Source of the DNA: Phycisphaerales bacterium UBA7800
GTDB lineage: Bacteria > Planctomycetota > Phycisphaerae > Phycisphaerales > Phycisphaeraceae
Length of the DNA: 61,290 bases
Direction: 5' to 3'
NCBI GenBank assembly: GCA_002480565.1
Contig: DLCK01000060.1
Coordinates: 1-61,290 of the forward strand
The position numbers were made by a program, and so were the translations under genes. Shown here piece by piece: positions 61,271 through 61,290 of this stretch. Under the pieces are notes generated by a model. That model worked only from the letters and a program-made list of their open reading frames with translations, ran no database searches and was not told the DNA's origin. The stretch's first letter is position 1; every line of letters starts with the position of its first letter.

Positions 61271-61290
61271 TTATTGTCACGGCGATGGGT

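Noticed and set aside
1..61290. CRISPR array
   Set aside because: The direct repeats seen are too short or lack regular unique spacers; the heptamer array has no spacers.

Overview
The window reads as a chromosomal segment of a marine, polysaccharide-degrading planctomycete, most likely class Phycisphaerae. The evidence is the combination of type IV pseudopilin-like proteins with a C-terminal DG motif, an LEPR-XLL-type surface protein (LESRVLLS), four sulfatases, DUF4838 and beta-helix secreted proteins, many LacI regulators and an HDOD/HD-GYP signalling locus. No database search was possible, so family names rest on motifs read directly from the sequence.

Layout. 1-6315: an NCS2-like permease, a DUF1353 protein, a YwqE-type PHP phosphatase, a porin-like barrel and a membrane AAA-type ATPase, all on the minus strand. 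6609-16268: two carbohydrate cassettes facing away from each other, each made of a LacI regulator, a pseudopilin and secreted polysaccharide-active proteins. 16472-22615: a conserved unknown protein, trpE, a solitary FliN-like protein, an HWE-type sensor kinase and a TIM-barrel isomerase. 22626-23423: a REP-associated transposase flanked by its palindromes. 23596-25056: a sulfatase. 25053-33677: two divergent signalling operons (CheY, REC-HDOD, degenerate kinase; HD-GYP, two HDOD proteins, hybrid kinase). 33699-42159: two more sulfatases, a third LacI/beta-helix/pseudopilin cassette, gluconokinase and an SGNH hydrolase. 42351-51069: a PTPS/QueD-like enzyme, a Na/Ca exchanger, an HD hydrolase, two GT39-like membrane transferases, tilS, a tRNA-Leu with anticodon AAG and a GNAT protein. 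51351-61136: an IclR-sulfatase operon, asd, hpt, a bPH2 protein, mdh, the LEPR-XLL protein and a second REP-type transposase.

How the genes fit together. The LacI and IclR regulators each sit directly upstream of, or divergent from, enzymes for sulfated or acidic polysaccharides. The three LacI operons each also encode one pseudopilin, which makes LacI plus pseudopilin plus secreted beta-helix or DUF4838 protein the clearest recurrent module here. Gluconokinase, the SGNH hydrolase and the sugar isomerase would handle released sugars and esters. The signalling locus may link surface sensing to c-di-GMP turnover.

Intergenic DNA is unusually rich in structured repeats. I count at least seven palindromic families, two of them tied to resident REP transposases and one with compensatory base changes. 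Several genes carry a -10-like hexamer exactly 6 nt before an ATG with no Shine-Dalgarno sequence, which suggests leaderless transcripts.
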